From the NCBI GenBank assembly GCA_028283825.1, contig JAPWJW010000001.1, positions 620,001 to 684,000 on the forward strand: 64,000 nt of DNA, read 5' to 3'. The notes beneath the pieces are model-generated. The model was not told where the DNA came from, did no database searches, and saw nothing but the letters and a program-made list of their open reading frames with translations. This stretch comes from Azospirillaceae bacterium. Lineage in GTDB: Bacteria; Pseudomonadota; Alphaproteobacteria; Azospirillales; Azospirillaceae. Of this stretch, positions 9,573 through 17,918 are shown in pieces (the stretch's first letter is position 1; every line of letters starts with the position of its first letter). Position numbers and translations under genes: made by a program.

Positions 9573-9835
9573 TGCTGGCGAAACTGGTGGTCCTGGTCGG
9601 CCTGATCGTCCTGGTGTGGAAGGCCTATCAGTGGGGGGCGGCGGCCCAACGGCGCAAGGCCGCGTTCATGAACGGCCGGGGCATGAACACGCGCGGCCCC
9701 GCGCGGGCCGGTGGGGGCGGTAACCGCCCCCCCGAACCCGTCGCCGAGGATCTGTACGCCTGCGCCGTCTGCGGCGCCTACGTCGCCCGCGCGTCCACCG
9801 CCTGCGGCAAGCCGGAATGCCCGCAACGGCGGTGA
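9572..9835 (+). CDS. PP0621-family small membrane protein with zinc-ribbon-like tail
   Basis: 87 residues from ATG 9572 (a GTG lies one codon earlier). Residues 1-22 form one hydrophobic helix (LAKLVVLVGLIVLVWKAYQW). A basic, Gly-rich linker follows, and the C-terminal 25 residues carry four cysteines in the order CAVC, C, C (YACAVCGAYV, ACGKPECPQ). This matches the small PP0621-type family, which has one membrane anchor and a short Cys tail exposed to the cytoplasm. The function of that family is unknown. It converges on adhP with only ten bases between stops. Confidence 0.65.
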   Translation: MLAKLVVLVGLIVLVWKAYQWGAAAQRRKAAFMNGRGMNTRGPARAGGGGNRPPEPVAEDLYACAVCGAYVARASTACGKPECPQRR

Positions 9836-9845
9836 TACGCCTTTT

Positions 9846-10874
9846 TTACAGCGTCACCACCACCCGGCCGTTGATCGTGCCGGCGCGCAGGCGGTCGAAG
9901 ATGCTGTTGATGGCTTCCAGGGGCTGGGTTTCCACCTGGGCCGCCACCTTGCCTTCGCCGGCGAAGGCAAGGGCCTCGGCCAGGTCGGCGCGGGTGCCGA
10001 CGATGCTGCCGCGCACGGTGATGCGGTTCAGCACGACGTCGAAGATGGGCAGGCCGAATTCGCCCGGCGGCAGGCCGATCAGGGCCACGGTGCCGTGACG
10101 GCGGGCCATGCCGACCGCCTGGGTGAAGGCGGGACGGGACACGGCGGTCACCAGCACGCCGTGGGCGCCGCCGATGTCGCTTTGCAGGCGCTTGGCCGGG
10201 TCTTCCACCTTGGCGTTGATCGTCAGGTCGGCGCCCAGGCGGCGGGCCAGGTCCAGCTTGTCGTCGGCCACGTCGATGGCGGCGACGTGCAGGCCCATGG
10301 CCTTGGCGTACTGGACGGCCACATGGCCCAGGCCGCCGATGCCGGAGATGGCGACCCACTGGCCGGGCCGCGCCTCCGTCTCCTTCAAACCCTTATAGAC
10401 GGTGACGCCGGCGCACAGGATGGGGGCGATGGCATTGAATTCCACGCCGTCGGGCAGGTGGCCGACATAGTTGGGATCGGCCAGCACGTATTCGGCATAA
10501 CCGCCGTTGATGGAATAACCGGTGTTCTGCTGCGCGGTGCACAGCGTCTCCCACCCCGTGATGCAATGTTCGCAATGGCCGCAGGCGGTATAGAGCCAGG
10601 GCACGCCCACCCGGTCGCCTTCCTTCACGTTGGTGACGCCGGCGCCCACGGCCGCGACGTAACCCACGCCCTCATGCCCCGGAATGAAGGGCGGGTTGGG
10701 CTTCACCGGCCAGTCGCCGTCGGCGGCGTGCAGGTCGGTGTGGCAGACGCCACTGGCGTGGATGCGCACCAGGATCTGGCCGGGGCCGACCTCCGGCACC
10801 GCCACTTCGCGGATTTCCAGCGGCTTGCCCAGCGTGTGGACGACGGCGGCTTTCATGGTCCGGGGCAGGGACAT
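9846..10874 (-). CDS. adhP: zinc-dependent alcohol dehydrogenase AdhP
   Basis: 342 residues, the normal length for the bacterial AdhP family, which interconverts ethanol and acetaldehyde with NAD in the cytoplasm. Catalytic zinc ligands are C44, H67 and C154. The structural zinc cysteines C98, C101, C104 and C112 are all present. The Rossmann motif [10 protein letters not shown] lies near residue 177. ATG 10874 is preceded by GGAGTG-like sequence. A perfect FNR-type palindrome lies 100 bp upstream, so induction at low oxygen is likely. It is the last gene of a leftward block with cbpM-cbpA and a fused kinase gene, but a gap of about 150 bp with its own box suggests its own promoter. Confidence 0.92.
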   Translation of the reverse strand: MSLPRTMKAAVVHTLGKPLEIREVAVPEVGPGQILVRIHASGVCHTDLHAADGDWPVKPNPPFIPGHEGVGYVAAVGAGVTNVKEGDRVGVPWLYTACGHCEHCITGWETLCTAQQNTGYSINGGYAEYVLADPNYVGHLPDGVEFNAIAPILCAGVTVYKGLKETEARPGQWVAISGIGGLGHVAVQYAKAMGLHVAAIDVADDKLDLARRLGADLTINAKVEDPAKRLQSDIGGAHGVLVTAVSRPAFTQAVGMARRHGTVALIGLPPGEFGLPIFDVVLNRITVRGSIVGTRADLAEALAFAGEGKVAAQVETQPLEAINSIFDRLRAGTINGRVVVTL

Positions 10875-10973
10875 GGGATCGCACTCCTTCAGATTGGCTG
10901 ATGCCGGATGATCGGGGGCCGGCGGCCCTGGCCGATGTGGTCGGTAGCAGACACCCGTGGGCCCCGGCGGGCG

Positions 10974-10987
10974 TTGACGTGGGTCAA
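10974..10987. promoter_or_regulatory. FNR/FnrL-type box upstream of adhP
   Basis: TTGACGTGGGTCAA is a TTGA-N6-TCAA palindrome with five-base perfect arms. It matches the FNR/FnrL consensus and lies 100 bp before the adhP start, inside the gap between cbpM and adhP, so adhP is the only gene downstream in its orientation. Confidence 0.65.
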
Positions 10988-11027
10988 ATGCCGCTACCCC
11001 ACGGTCAAATTTTCAGGAAGCAAACCG

Positions 11028-11387
11028 TTAGGCTGGGGATTTGTCGTCCTGGGGTGCCGCCGCCAGCACGGCCCGCCGCACCTCGGGCGGCAGGTGGTCC
11101 AGCACGCCGGCCACGCCGCGCAGGGCCGCGCGCAGGCTGTAGACCTGGTCGATCAGCGACAGCACCAGGGGCAGGGTGTCCTCCGCCACGCCCATGTCGC
11201 CGCGCAGGTCGTGGATCAGGGCCACGCGCGCCACGTCCACGGCGTGGAAGCGCCAGGCACCTTCGTCCGGTTCGCTTCTGTCCGGCCGCACCCAGCCCTG
11301 TTCCACCCACCAGCGGATCTCGGTGACGGCCAGGTCGGGAAAGCGTTGGGCCACGGTTTCCAGCGTCAGCAGGGTCAGCGTGCTCAT
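11028..11387 (-). CDS. cbpM: chaperone modulator CbpM
   Basis: 119 residues with the MerR-like helical fold of CbpM, which binds the J domain of CbpA and inhibits it. The segment TEIRWWVEQGWVRP and the following FHAVDVARVALIHDLRGDMGV are typical of the family. Its ATG overlaps the cbpA stop by four bases (ATGA), so the two are translationally coupled as in other proteobacteria. Length and context agree, so the call is firm. Confidence 0.88.
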   Translation of the reverse strand: MSTLTLLTLETVAQRFPDLAVTEIRWWVEQGWVRPDRSEPDEGAWRFHAVDVARVALIHDLRGDMGVAEDTLPLVLSLIDQVYSLRAALRGVAGVLDHLPPEVRRAVLAAAPQDDKSPA

Positions 11388-12355
11388 GATTCTGCTCCCT
11401 CTATACCGGCGCGCGGGTCCTGGTCGTGCCGGGGCCGCCAGTCGCGCAGGAAGGCTTCCAGTTCCGGCTCCTCACCCGTGGGCAGGGTCACGCGCAGTTC
11501 CACCACCTGGTGGCCCTCCCGGATGCCCCGGCCTTTCAGGCGCAGGCGGGCGCCGCTGTTGGACCGGGGCGGGATGGCCAGCATGACGGCGCCGTGGATG
11601 GTGGGTACCTTTACCTTGGCGCCCAGCACCGCCTCTTTCAATGTGACCGGCAGTTCGATGACGATGTCGTCGCCCTCGCGCCGGAACAGGGGATGGGGGG
11701 CGACGGTGACCTCCACCAGCGCGTCGCCGGCCGGGCCGCCGCCCACGCCCGCATGGCCCTTGCCGGCCAGGCGCAGCACCTGCCCGTCCTTCAGGCCGGC
11801 GGGGATGGAAACGTCCAGCACCTGGCCGTCCGGCAGGGTCAGGCGCCGCGTGGCGCCCTTGGCCGCCGTCAGGAAATCCACCGCCAGGGCGTAACGCGCG
11901 TCCTGGCCACGCAGGGCGAAATCGGCGCCAGCCCCACCGCCCATGCCGGCACCGCGTGCACCCTCGCCGAAGGCGCGGCGCAGCAGGCTTTCCAGATCGT
12001 CATGGTCGAAACCGCCGAAACCCTCGGGTCCGCCGCCATCCTGGGATGAGTACCGGCCATGGCCGCCGCCGAACGGGTCGCTCGCGTATTGCCGATAATA
12101 TCCGCCGCCTCCAGGACCTGCCTTGGGTCCGGTCTCCACCCCCTCGGCGTCGATCTCCCCCTTGTCGAAGCGGGCGCGCTTCTCCGGGTCGGACAACAGG
12201 GTATAGGCGGCGGAGATTTCCTTGAACCGCGCCTCGGCGTCCGGCTTGTCGGGGTTCAGGTCGGGATGGTGGCGCTTCGCCAGGGTGCGATAGGCGCTGC
12301 GGATGGTCTTCTCATCGGCGTCGCGGGCGACGCCCAACAGATCGTAAGGGTCCAC
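11384..12355 (-). CDS. cbpA: DnaJ-type co-chaperone CbpA
   Basis: 323 residues from GTG 12355, behind GAGAGGTT. The J domain occupies residues 1-70 with HPD at 30-32, then comes a Gly-rich linker (about 80-135), and the two DnaJ C-terminal beta-barrel domains run to the end. There is no CxxCxGxG zinc-finger region, which separates CbpA from DnaJ. It should stimulate the ATPase of DnaK and is often a stationary-phase or stress protein. It is coupled to its modulator gene cbpM. The hairpin-repeat copy at 12388-12491 sits directly upstream and may contain or shape its 5' leader. Confidence 0.9.
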   Translation of the reverse strand: MDPYDLLGVARDADEKTIRSAYRTLAKRHHPDLNPDKPDAEARFKEISAAYTLLSDPEKRARFDKGEIDAEGVETGPKAGPGGGGYYRQYASDPFGGGHGRYSSQDGGGPEGFGGFDHDDLESLLRRAFGEGARGAGMGGGAGADFALRGQDARYALAVDFLTAAKGATRRLTLPDGQVLDVSIPAGLKDGQVLRLAGKGHAGVGGGPAGDALVEVTVAPHPLFRREGDDIVIELPVTLKEAVLGAKVKVPTIHGAVMLAIPPRSNSGARLRLKGRGIREGHQVVELRVTLPTGEEPELEAFLRDWRPRHDQDPRAGIEGAES

Positions 12356-12387
12356 CGGGCAACCTCTCTCAGCGGTTTTATACGCGT

Positions 12388-12491
12388 GGCATTTGATCTC
12401 GACCGATCAAATGCCTTCCTCAATCGCCGGCGTCGCCATCCGGCGGCTGCGGTCGCAGCCTAAGCCGCATGAGACTAAACCTCATGCGGCT
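12388..12491 (+). repeat. hairpin-string repeat, copy A (short form)
   Basis: This copy has an extra first hairpin, GGCATTTGATC (12388-12398) pairing with GATCAAATGCC (12405-12415). The family head CCTCAATCGCCGG begins at 12418. H1 is CGCC-ATCC-GGCG (12434-12445). H3 is GGCTGC-GGTC-GCAGCC (12445-12460). H4 is AGCCGCATGAG / CTCATGCGGCT (12463-12473, 12481-12491). The H2 hairpin and both linkers around it are missing, so this is a short form. It lies between the fused kinase gene and cbpA. Confidence 0.8.
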
Positions 12492-12499
12492 GGCTGGCA

Positions 12500-14191
12500 T
12501 TACTCCGGACGATGGGCGCGATAGGGGGTGGTGGCGGCCGGCCGGGCCAGGCGCGGCCGGGACGGTGCCGGGCGCGCCAGATGGGCCTTCGCCCGTTCCA
12601 GCACGGTGGCGGGGTCGCCGCCCGCGTCCACGACGGCCCAGGACAGGTCGCCAGCACCTTGGCGCACTTGCTGGAACAGGACCGGGATGTCGGCATCGGA
12701 CGCGTCCTTCTGGGCGGCCTGGCCGCGCAGGCGCAGGCGTTCGGTCAGAACCTCTTCCGGCGCGTCCAGCCACAGGCCGGTGAAACGCGCGCCATGATCG
12801 GCCGCGACGGCGGCGGCCATGGCCCTATCCTCGCCCCGCGCGAACACGGCGTCCAGCACCACGCTGCATCCGCTGGCCAAACAGGCGGCCGCCTGGTCGC
12901 GCAGGCGTTCGTACACCGTGGCGGTGACGGCCGCCTCATACGCCGCCGGCGGCAGGGCTTGTTCCGCGCCCACGCCGTACAGCTGCTTGCGGATCACATC
13001 GGTGCGCAGCACCCGGGCACCCGGGGCGACGCCCAACAGGGGGGCCAGGCCGCGCGCCAGGGTGGATTTGCCCGTGCCGCTGAAGCCCCCCACCGCCACC
13101 AGACGCGGCCGGCCCCGTTTCAGGAAGGACAGGGCCAGTTGCAGGTAACGGTCGGCCTCGATGGCGCCGGCGGTCTTTTGCGTCGGCGTGGTCTGGCGCC
13201 GGGCGGCGGCGGCCGTCACCTGGGCCCGCACGGCCGCGCGCACTGAGAGGAACAGGGACAATGCCGGCAGGCCGCCCAGGGCGCCGCCCTCGCGTCCGGC
13301 ACCGCCCCGGCCGGGCAGATCCTCCCCCGTCGCGTCCAGGTAACGGTTCATGACCAGGTTGGCCAGATCGCCCATGTCGCGGAAACACAGGTCCATCAAC
13401 AGGAAGGCCAGGTCGTACAGCACGTCGGTGCAGGCCAGCGACGGGTCGAACTCGATGGCGTCGAAGGGCGTGGGCACGCCATCCACCAGGCAGACGTTGC
13501 CCAGGTGCAGGTCGCCGTGGCAGTCGCGCACCCGGCCGGCCTCGCGCCGGGCGTCCAGCAGGGGGCCTTGCGCCGCCAGCGCCGCATCCACCCGGTGGTT
13601 CCAGGCACGGATGTCGGCGGCGGTGAAGGTGGTGCCCGGCTTCAGGTTGGCGCGGGTGATGGCGATGGCCTGGCGCAGGCCCTCCACCCCGCCACCGTCG
13701 GCGCGGCCGGGCTGCGCCCGGTGCAGGCGGGCCACCCGGTCGGCCAGATCCAGCATCAGGGACGGGGTCAGGCGCCCTTGCGTCGCCATGCGGTCGAACA
13801 GGGCGTCCTGGTCGAAGCGGCGCATGACCAGCAGCCAGTCGACCACATCGCCGGCGGGCAGCGGCGGCTCGTCCTCCCCCGCCGCCCATTCGGGGCCCAG
13901 GAACAGGCCGCCATGAGGGCCGATCCCGGTGCGCAGGATGGGGCGCACGCCCAGGTAAAGATGGGGGGCGAAGCGGCGGTTGATGGCCAGTTCCGCCAGG
14001 CAGAAGTGCCGCCGCCGCTCCACCGTGGAATAATCCAGATAGGAATAACGCACGGCGCGCTTCAGCTTGTAGGCGCGGTCGCCGGCCAGGAAGACGGACG
14101 AGATGTGGGTATCGATCCGTTCCACCCGCCCCCGTGCCCCGAAGGACTCCGGGTATTGCAGGAAGTCGAGCGTCTCGGTCTGGTCGTCCAT
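12500..14191 (-). CDS. fused aminoglycoside-phosphotransferase-like / P-loop ATPase protein
   Basis: 563 residues. The N-terminal half (to about 350) is an APH-type kinase fold, with the catalytic-loop motif RDCHGDLHLGNVCLVDG and the metal-binding FDAIEFDPSLACTDVLYDLAFLLMD. The C-terminal half starts near residue 375 with a Walker A motif, GGFSGTGKST, and resembles AAA_33/zeta-like kinases. This fusion is a recognised conserved bacterial family, but its substrate is unknown. An FNR-type palindrome lies 92 bp upstream, which suggests control by oxygen. A Gly-rich insertion (GRGGAGREGGALGG) interrupts the APH half. The frame is complete and both active sites look intact. Confidence 0.85.
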   Translation of the reverse strand: MDDQTETLDFLQYPESFGARGRVERIDTHISSVFLAGDRAYKLKRAVRYSYLDYSTVERRRHFCLAELAINRRFAPHLYLGVRPILRTGIGPHGGLFLGPEWAAGEDEPPLPAGDVVDWLLVMRRFDQDALFDRMATQGRLTPSLMLDLADRVARLHRAQPGRADGGGVEGLRQAIAITRANLKPGTTFTAADIRAWNHRVDAALAAQGPLLDARREAGRVRDCHGDLHLGNVCLVDGVPTPFDAIEFDPSLACTDVLYDLAFLLMDLCFRDMGDLANLVMNRYLDATGEDLPGRGGAGREGGALGGLPALSLFLSVRAAVRAQVTAAAARRQTTPTQKTAGAIEADRYLQLALSFLKRGRPRLVAVGGFSGTGKSTLARGLAPLLGVAPGARVLRTDVIRKQLYGVGAEQALPPAAYEAAVTATVYERLRDQAAACLASGCSVVLDAVFARGEDRAMAAAVAADHGARFTGLWLDAPEEVLTERLRLRGQAAQKDASDADIPVLFQQVRQGAGDLSWAVVDAGGDPATVLERAKAHLARPAPSRPRLARPAATTPYRAHRPE

Positions 14192-14282
14192 GCGGTCAGG
14201 CCTCCGATAGGGGCGGCCCCGGCTGGGTGCGGCGCCGGGGCTTCACTGGCATAAACGATAAGGCGCCCACCGGTTCCCCGCC

Positions 14283-14296
14283 TTGACCGGGATCAA
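14283..14296. promoter_or_regulatory. FNR/FnrL-type box upstream of the fused kinase/ATPase gene
   Basis: TTGACCGGGATCAA fits TTGA-N6-TCAA. It lies 92 bp before the start at 14191, a spacing close to that of the box in front of adhP. The glyQ side is nearly 380 bp away, with a repeat copy in between, so the leftward gene is the likelier target. Confidence 0.6.
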
Positions 14297-14348
14297 GGGC
14301 TGGCCGCAACCCACGGGACTTTCGTACTAATCCGGCTCATTGCGCGTT

Positions 14349-14478
14349 CCCTCAATCGCCGGGCGCGGCCATCCGGCCGCTGGGTTTCCTCAGTTTTCGG
14401 TCCGCTGACGCTCCCCAAAAACTTCCGGCGGCCCCAGTCGGGGCCTATAGCAGCATGAGATGCAGCCTCATGCCGCTG
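14349..14478 (+). repeat. hairpin-string repeat, copy B
   Basis: A full-length copy. Head: CCCTCAATCGCCGGGC. H1: GCGGCC-ATCC-GGCCGC (14365-14380). H2: AGTTTT (14392-14397) pairs with AAAACT (14418-14423) around a conserved loop containing GGTCCGCTGACGCTCCCC. H3: GGCCCC-AGTC-GGGGCC (14430-14445). H4: CAGCATGAG / CTCATGCCGCTG (14451-14459, 14467-14478). It lies between the divergent fused kinase gene and glyQ. The rest of the gap, 14479-14675, holds the glyQ leader and a possible promoter. Confidence 0.85.
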
Positions 14479-14554
14479 TACAAACCCCGCGTCCTTCGCG
14501 CCACACCCCGCGTCAGAAGCGGGGCCGCATGCCGCAAACGCGCCGGTCGGCGCC

Positions 14555-14582
14555 TTGATTTGGGGTTGGGCGCCCTTGTAAG
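14555..14582 (+). promoter_or_regulatory. possible sigma-70-type promoter of glyQS
   Basis: TTGATT (14555-14560) and TGTAAG (14577-14582) are separated by 16 bases and lie about 95 bp before the glyQ start. The fit is fair and not tested. Confidence 0.35.
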
Positions 14583-14675
14583 GTGCGCCGCAACGCAACA
14601 AAGGGCCGGGGAGGTCGGGTTTCAACGCCCGAATTGAACCTTTCCACCCTTCCAGTGGTGAAGACGGTCAAGGCA

Positions 14676-15590
14676 ATGGCGGCCTCAGGCGCGGCGAAGC
14701 TCAGTTTCCAGGGATTGATCCTGACACTCCACCAGTTCTGGTCGGAGCAGGGGGCCCTGATCCTCCAGCCCTATGACATGGAGATGGGGGCCGGTACCTT
14801 CCATCCCTCCACCACCTTGCGGGCCCTGGGTCCGACGCCGTGGAAGGCCGCCTTCGTGCAGCCGTCCCGCCGGCCCAAGGATGGCCGGTATGGCGAGAAC
14901 CCCAACCGCTTGCACCAGCATCACCAGTATCAGGTGATCCTGAAGCCCTCGCCGGCCAACGTGCAGGAGATCTACCTGGAAAGCCTGCGCCGGGTGGGCA
15001 TCGACCCCAGCCAGCACGACATCCGCTTCGTCGAGGACGACTGGGAAAGCCCGACGCTGGGCGCCTGGGGCCTGGGCTGGGAAGTGTGGTGCGACGGCAT
15101 GGAGGTGACGCAGTTCACCTATTTCCAGCAGGTGGGCGGCATTGAGTGCGAGGTCGTGGCGGCTGAGCTGACCTACGGCCTGGAACGCCTGGCCATGTAC
15201 ATCCAGAACGTCGAGAACGTGTACGACCTGGACTTCAACGGCCAGGGCGTGAAGTACGGCGACGTCTACCACCGCAATGAGCGGGAACAGAGCGCCTATA
15301 ATTTCGAGGTGGCGGACACCGCCATGCTGCTGCGCCATTTCCAGGACGCGGAGCATGAGTGCGCCGAACTGCTGAAGCGCGGCCTGGCCTGGCCGGCCTA
15401 TGAGCAGTGCGTCAAGGCCTCCCACAACTTCAATCTGCTGGACGCGCGCGGCGTCATCTCCGTCGTCGAGCGGCAGAGCTACATCCTGCGCGTCCGCGAC
15501 CTGGCCAAGGCCTGCTGCGAGGCCTGGGTGGCGGGCGACAGGAAAGTGGACTGGACGTTACCCGGCATCGCGTCCGGTAAGGGGGCCTGA
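14676..15590 (+). CDS. glyQ: glycine--tRNA ligase alpha subunit
   Basis: 304 residues from ATG 14676; an in-frame start further upstream would add a leader that homologues lack. The protein begins with [16 protein letters not shown] and keeps the family core blocks [58 protein letters not shown] and [10 protein letters not shown]. It binds ATP and glycine and forms an alpha2beta2 enzyme with GlyS to charge tRNA-Gly in the cytoplasm. glyS starts three bases after its stop, so the subunits are made from one transcript. Confidence 0.97.
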   Translation: MAASGAAKLSFQGLILTLHQFWSEQGALILQPYDMEMGAGTFHPSTTLRALGPTPWKAAFVQPSRRPKDGRYGENPNRLHQHHQYQVILKPSPANVQEIYLESLRRVGIDPSQHDIRFVEDDWESPTLGAWGLGWEVWCDGMEVTQFTYFQQVGGIECEVVAAELTYGLERLAMYIQNVENVYDLDFNGQGVKYGDVYHRNEREQSAYNFEVADTAMLLRHFQDAEHECAELLKRGLAWPAYEQCVKASHNFNLLDARGVISVVERQSYILRVRDLAKACCEAWVAGDRKVDWTLPGIASGKGA

Positions 15591-15593
15591 ACC

Positions 15594-17684
15594 ATGGCCG
15601 AGTTGCTGATCGAAATCTTCTCCGAGGAAATCCCCGCCCGCATGCAGGTGCGTGCGGCCGATGACTTCAAGCGCCTGGTGACGACCAAGCTGGCGGATGC
15701 CGGCCTGGTGTTCGAAAGCGCCATCGCCCATTCCACCCCGCGCCGCCTGACCCTGGCCGTCACCGGCCTGCCGGTGCGCCAGGCCGATGTGCGGGACGAG
15801 CGCAAGGGGCCGCGCGTCGGGTCGCCCGACGCCGCTGTACAGGGCTTCCTGCGCGGCGCCGGCCTCTCCAGCCTGGACCAGTGCGAACAGCGCGACACCG
15901 GCAAGGGCGTGTTCTGGTTCGCCGTGGTGGAAAAGGTGGGCGGGGCCACGGCCGACGCCCTGCCGGGCATCATCGACGCCGCCATCCGCGAACTGCCCTG
16001 GCCCAAATCCATGCGCTGGGGCCGCAACAGCTTCCGCTGGGTGCGGCCGCTGCATTCCATCCTGGCGCTGTTCGACGGCGCCGTGGTGCCGGGCGCCCTG
16101 GTGCTGCGGGACGGCGAGACGGACGCGGACAAGGTCACGCTGGCCTATGGCGACACCACGCGCGGCCACCGCTTCCTGGCGCCCGGTGTGCTGACCATCC
16201 GCGACTTCGCCGATTACCAGGAAAAGCTGGCCGGCGCCTTCGTGGTGCTGGACCGCGACGCCCGCAAGGCCCGCATCCTGGAACAGGCGAACGCCCTGGC
16301 GGCGGCCGACGGCCTCACCCTGCGGGACGATCCCGGCCTGCTGGACGAGGTGGCGGGCCTGGTGGAATGGCCGGTGGGCCTGATCGGCACCATCGACCAG
16401 GCGTTCATGGACGTGCCGGCGGAGGTGCTGACCACCTCCATGCGCACGCACCAGCGTTACTTCGCGCTGGAGACCGCCGAGGGCAAGCTGGCCCCGCGCT
16501 TCATCCTGATGGCCAACCGCACCACCGAAGACGGCGGCAAAGCCGTCGTGGCGGGTAACGAGCGCGTGCTGCGCGCCCGCCTGTCCGACGCCAAGTTCTT
16601 CTGGGACCTGGACCGCAAGGTGAAGCTTGAGGACCAGGCCGCCAAGCTGGCGGACATCACCTTCCATGCCAAGCTGGGCACCACGGCGGCCAAGGTCCAC
16701 CGGGTGGAAGGGCTGGCCGCCGTGATCGCCCGCGCCATCCATGCCGATGTGGACGCCACCCGCCGGGCGGCACGCCTGGCCAAGGCGGATTTGGTCACCG
16801 GCCTGGTGGGTGAATTCCCTGAGGTGCAGGGCATCGTCGGCCGCTACATCGCCTATGAGCAGGGCGAAAACGCCGCCGTGGCCGAGGCCATCGCCGACCA
16901 TTACAAGCCCCTGGGGCCTGGCGACAGCTGCCCCACCGCGCCGGTGTCGGTGGCCGTGGCCCTGGCCGACAAGATCGACACGCTGGTGGCCTTCTTCGGC
17001 ATCGATGAGAAGCCCACCGGCTCACGCGACCCCTACGCTTTGCGCCGTGCGGCCTTAGGCGTCGTCCGCCTGATCGTGGAAAACGGCCTGCGTCTGGATC
17101 TGGGTGACCTGTTCCTGGTGGCGCGCGGCCAGCTGGGCCTGGACAACGCCGCCCTGGACGGCGAACTGCTGGCCTTCTTCGCCGACCGCCTGGTGGTGGC
17201 CCTGCGTGAGAAGGGTGTGCGCCACGACCTGATCGCCGCGGCGCTGGCCGGCCGGGCCGAGGGGGATCTGGTCCGCCTGCTGGCCCGCGTGGACGCGCTG
17301 GCCGGCTTCGTCGGCACCGACGACGGCGCCAACCTGCTGGCGGCCTTCCGCCGTGCCGCCAACATCCTGCGCATTGAGGAAAAGAAGGATGGCCACGCCC
17401 ATGACGGGCTGCCGGACGCCGCCTTGCTGCAACTGGATGAGGAAAAGGCCCTGGCCGCGGCGTTGGCCCAGGCGCAGGGTGCCTCCGAACCCGCCCTGGC
17501 GCGCGAGGATTACGCCGGCACCATGGCGGCGCTGGCCAGCCTGCGGGGGCCGGTGGACGCCTTCTTCGACAAGGTGACGGTGAACGCCGACGATCCGGGT
17601 TTGCGTGCCAATCGCCTGCGCCTGCTGGCGGGCATCCGTCGCACGTTGAACCACGTGGCGGATTTCTCGGTGATAGAGGGTTGA
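15594..17684 (+). CDS. glyS: glycine--tRNA ligase beta subunit
   Basis: 696 residues, full length for the family. It starts [17 protein letters not shown], the usual beta-subunit opening, and has PWPKSMRWG and [17 protein letters not shown] as further family blocks. The C-terminal part carries the tRNA-anticodon-binding DALR-like helical region. It is the partner of glyQ just upstream. The transcript ends at a strong hairpin with a T run immediately after the stop codon, so ppdK downstream has its own promoter. Confidence 0.97.
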   Translation: MAELLIEIFSEEIPARMQVRAADDFKRLVTTKLADAGLVFESAIAHSTPRRLTLAVTGLPVRQADVRDERKGPRVGSPDAAVQGFLRGAGLSSLDQCEQRDTGKGVFWFAVVEKVGGATADALPGIIDAAIRELPWPKSMRWGRNSFRWVRPLHSILALFDGAVVPGALVLRDGETDADKVTLAYGDTTRGHRFLAPGVLTIRDFADYQEKLAGAFVVLDRDARKARILEQANALAAADGLTLRDDPGLLDEVAGLVEWPVGLIGTIDQAFMDVPAEVLTTSMRTHQRYFALETAEGKLAPRFILMANRTTEDGGKAVVAGNERVLRARLSDAKFFWDLDRKVKLEDQAAKLADITFHAKLGTTAAKVHRVEGLAAVIARAIHADVDATRRAARLAKADLVTGLVGEFPEVQGIVGRYIAYEQGENAAVAEAIADHYKPLGPGDSCPTAPVSVAVALADKIDTLVAFFGIDEKPTGSRDPYALRRAALGVVRLIVENGLRLDLGDLFLVARGQLGLDNAALDGELLAFFADRLVVALREKGVRHDLIAAALAGRAEGDLVRLLARVDALAGFVGTDDGANLLAAFRRAANILRIEEKKDGHAHDGLPDAALLQLDEEKALAAALAQAQGASEPALAREDYAGTMAALASLRGPVDAFFDKVTVNADDPGLRANRLRLLAGIRRTLNHVADFSVIEG

Positions 17685-17687
17685 TCA

Positions 17688-17714
17688 GGGGGCCGGGCGA
17701 CCGGCCCCCTTTTT
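17688..17714 (+). terminator. Rho-independent terminator of glyQS
   Basis: GGGGGCCGG (17688-17696), loop GCGA, CCGGCCCCC (17701-17709), then TTTTT. A perfect nine-pair stem three bases after the glyS stop codon. Confidence 0.92.
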
Positions 17715-17918
17715 CATAACCGTTCGGTCACAGTCTTGGCCCTTCCGTCCGGGGCTGTTGTCTGCAACGTTTTCAGTTCAGTACGCGTACCCAAATGGGG
17801 TCGGCACCTAAGCCGGCACCCGAAAAAACATCAGTGCAGAGAAACTTCGGGGAAACCAACGCGGGTGCATACGGCCAACGACGCCGATGTCCCCGCGGAA
17901 CGTATCAGGTGAGGAACC

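Noticed and set aside
12388-12415. FNR box reading of the TTTGATC hairpins at 12388-12415 and 20612-20643
   Set aside because: The half-sites are spaced TTGA-N10-TCAA or more, too far for FNR, and the extended pairing fits an RNA hairpin better.
12500-14191. Aminoglycoside resistance gene
   Set aside because: The APH fold is shared by many kinases; the fusion with a P-loop ATPase is a housekeeping-type family and there is no mobile context.
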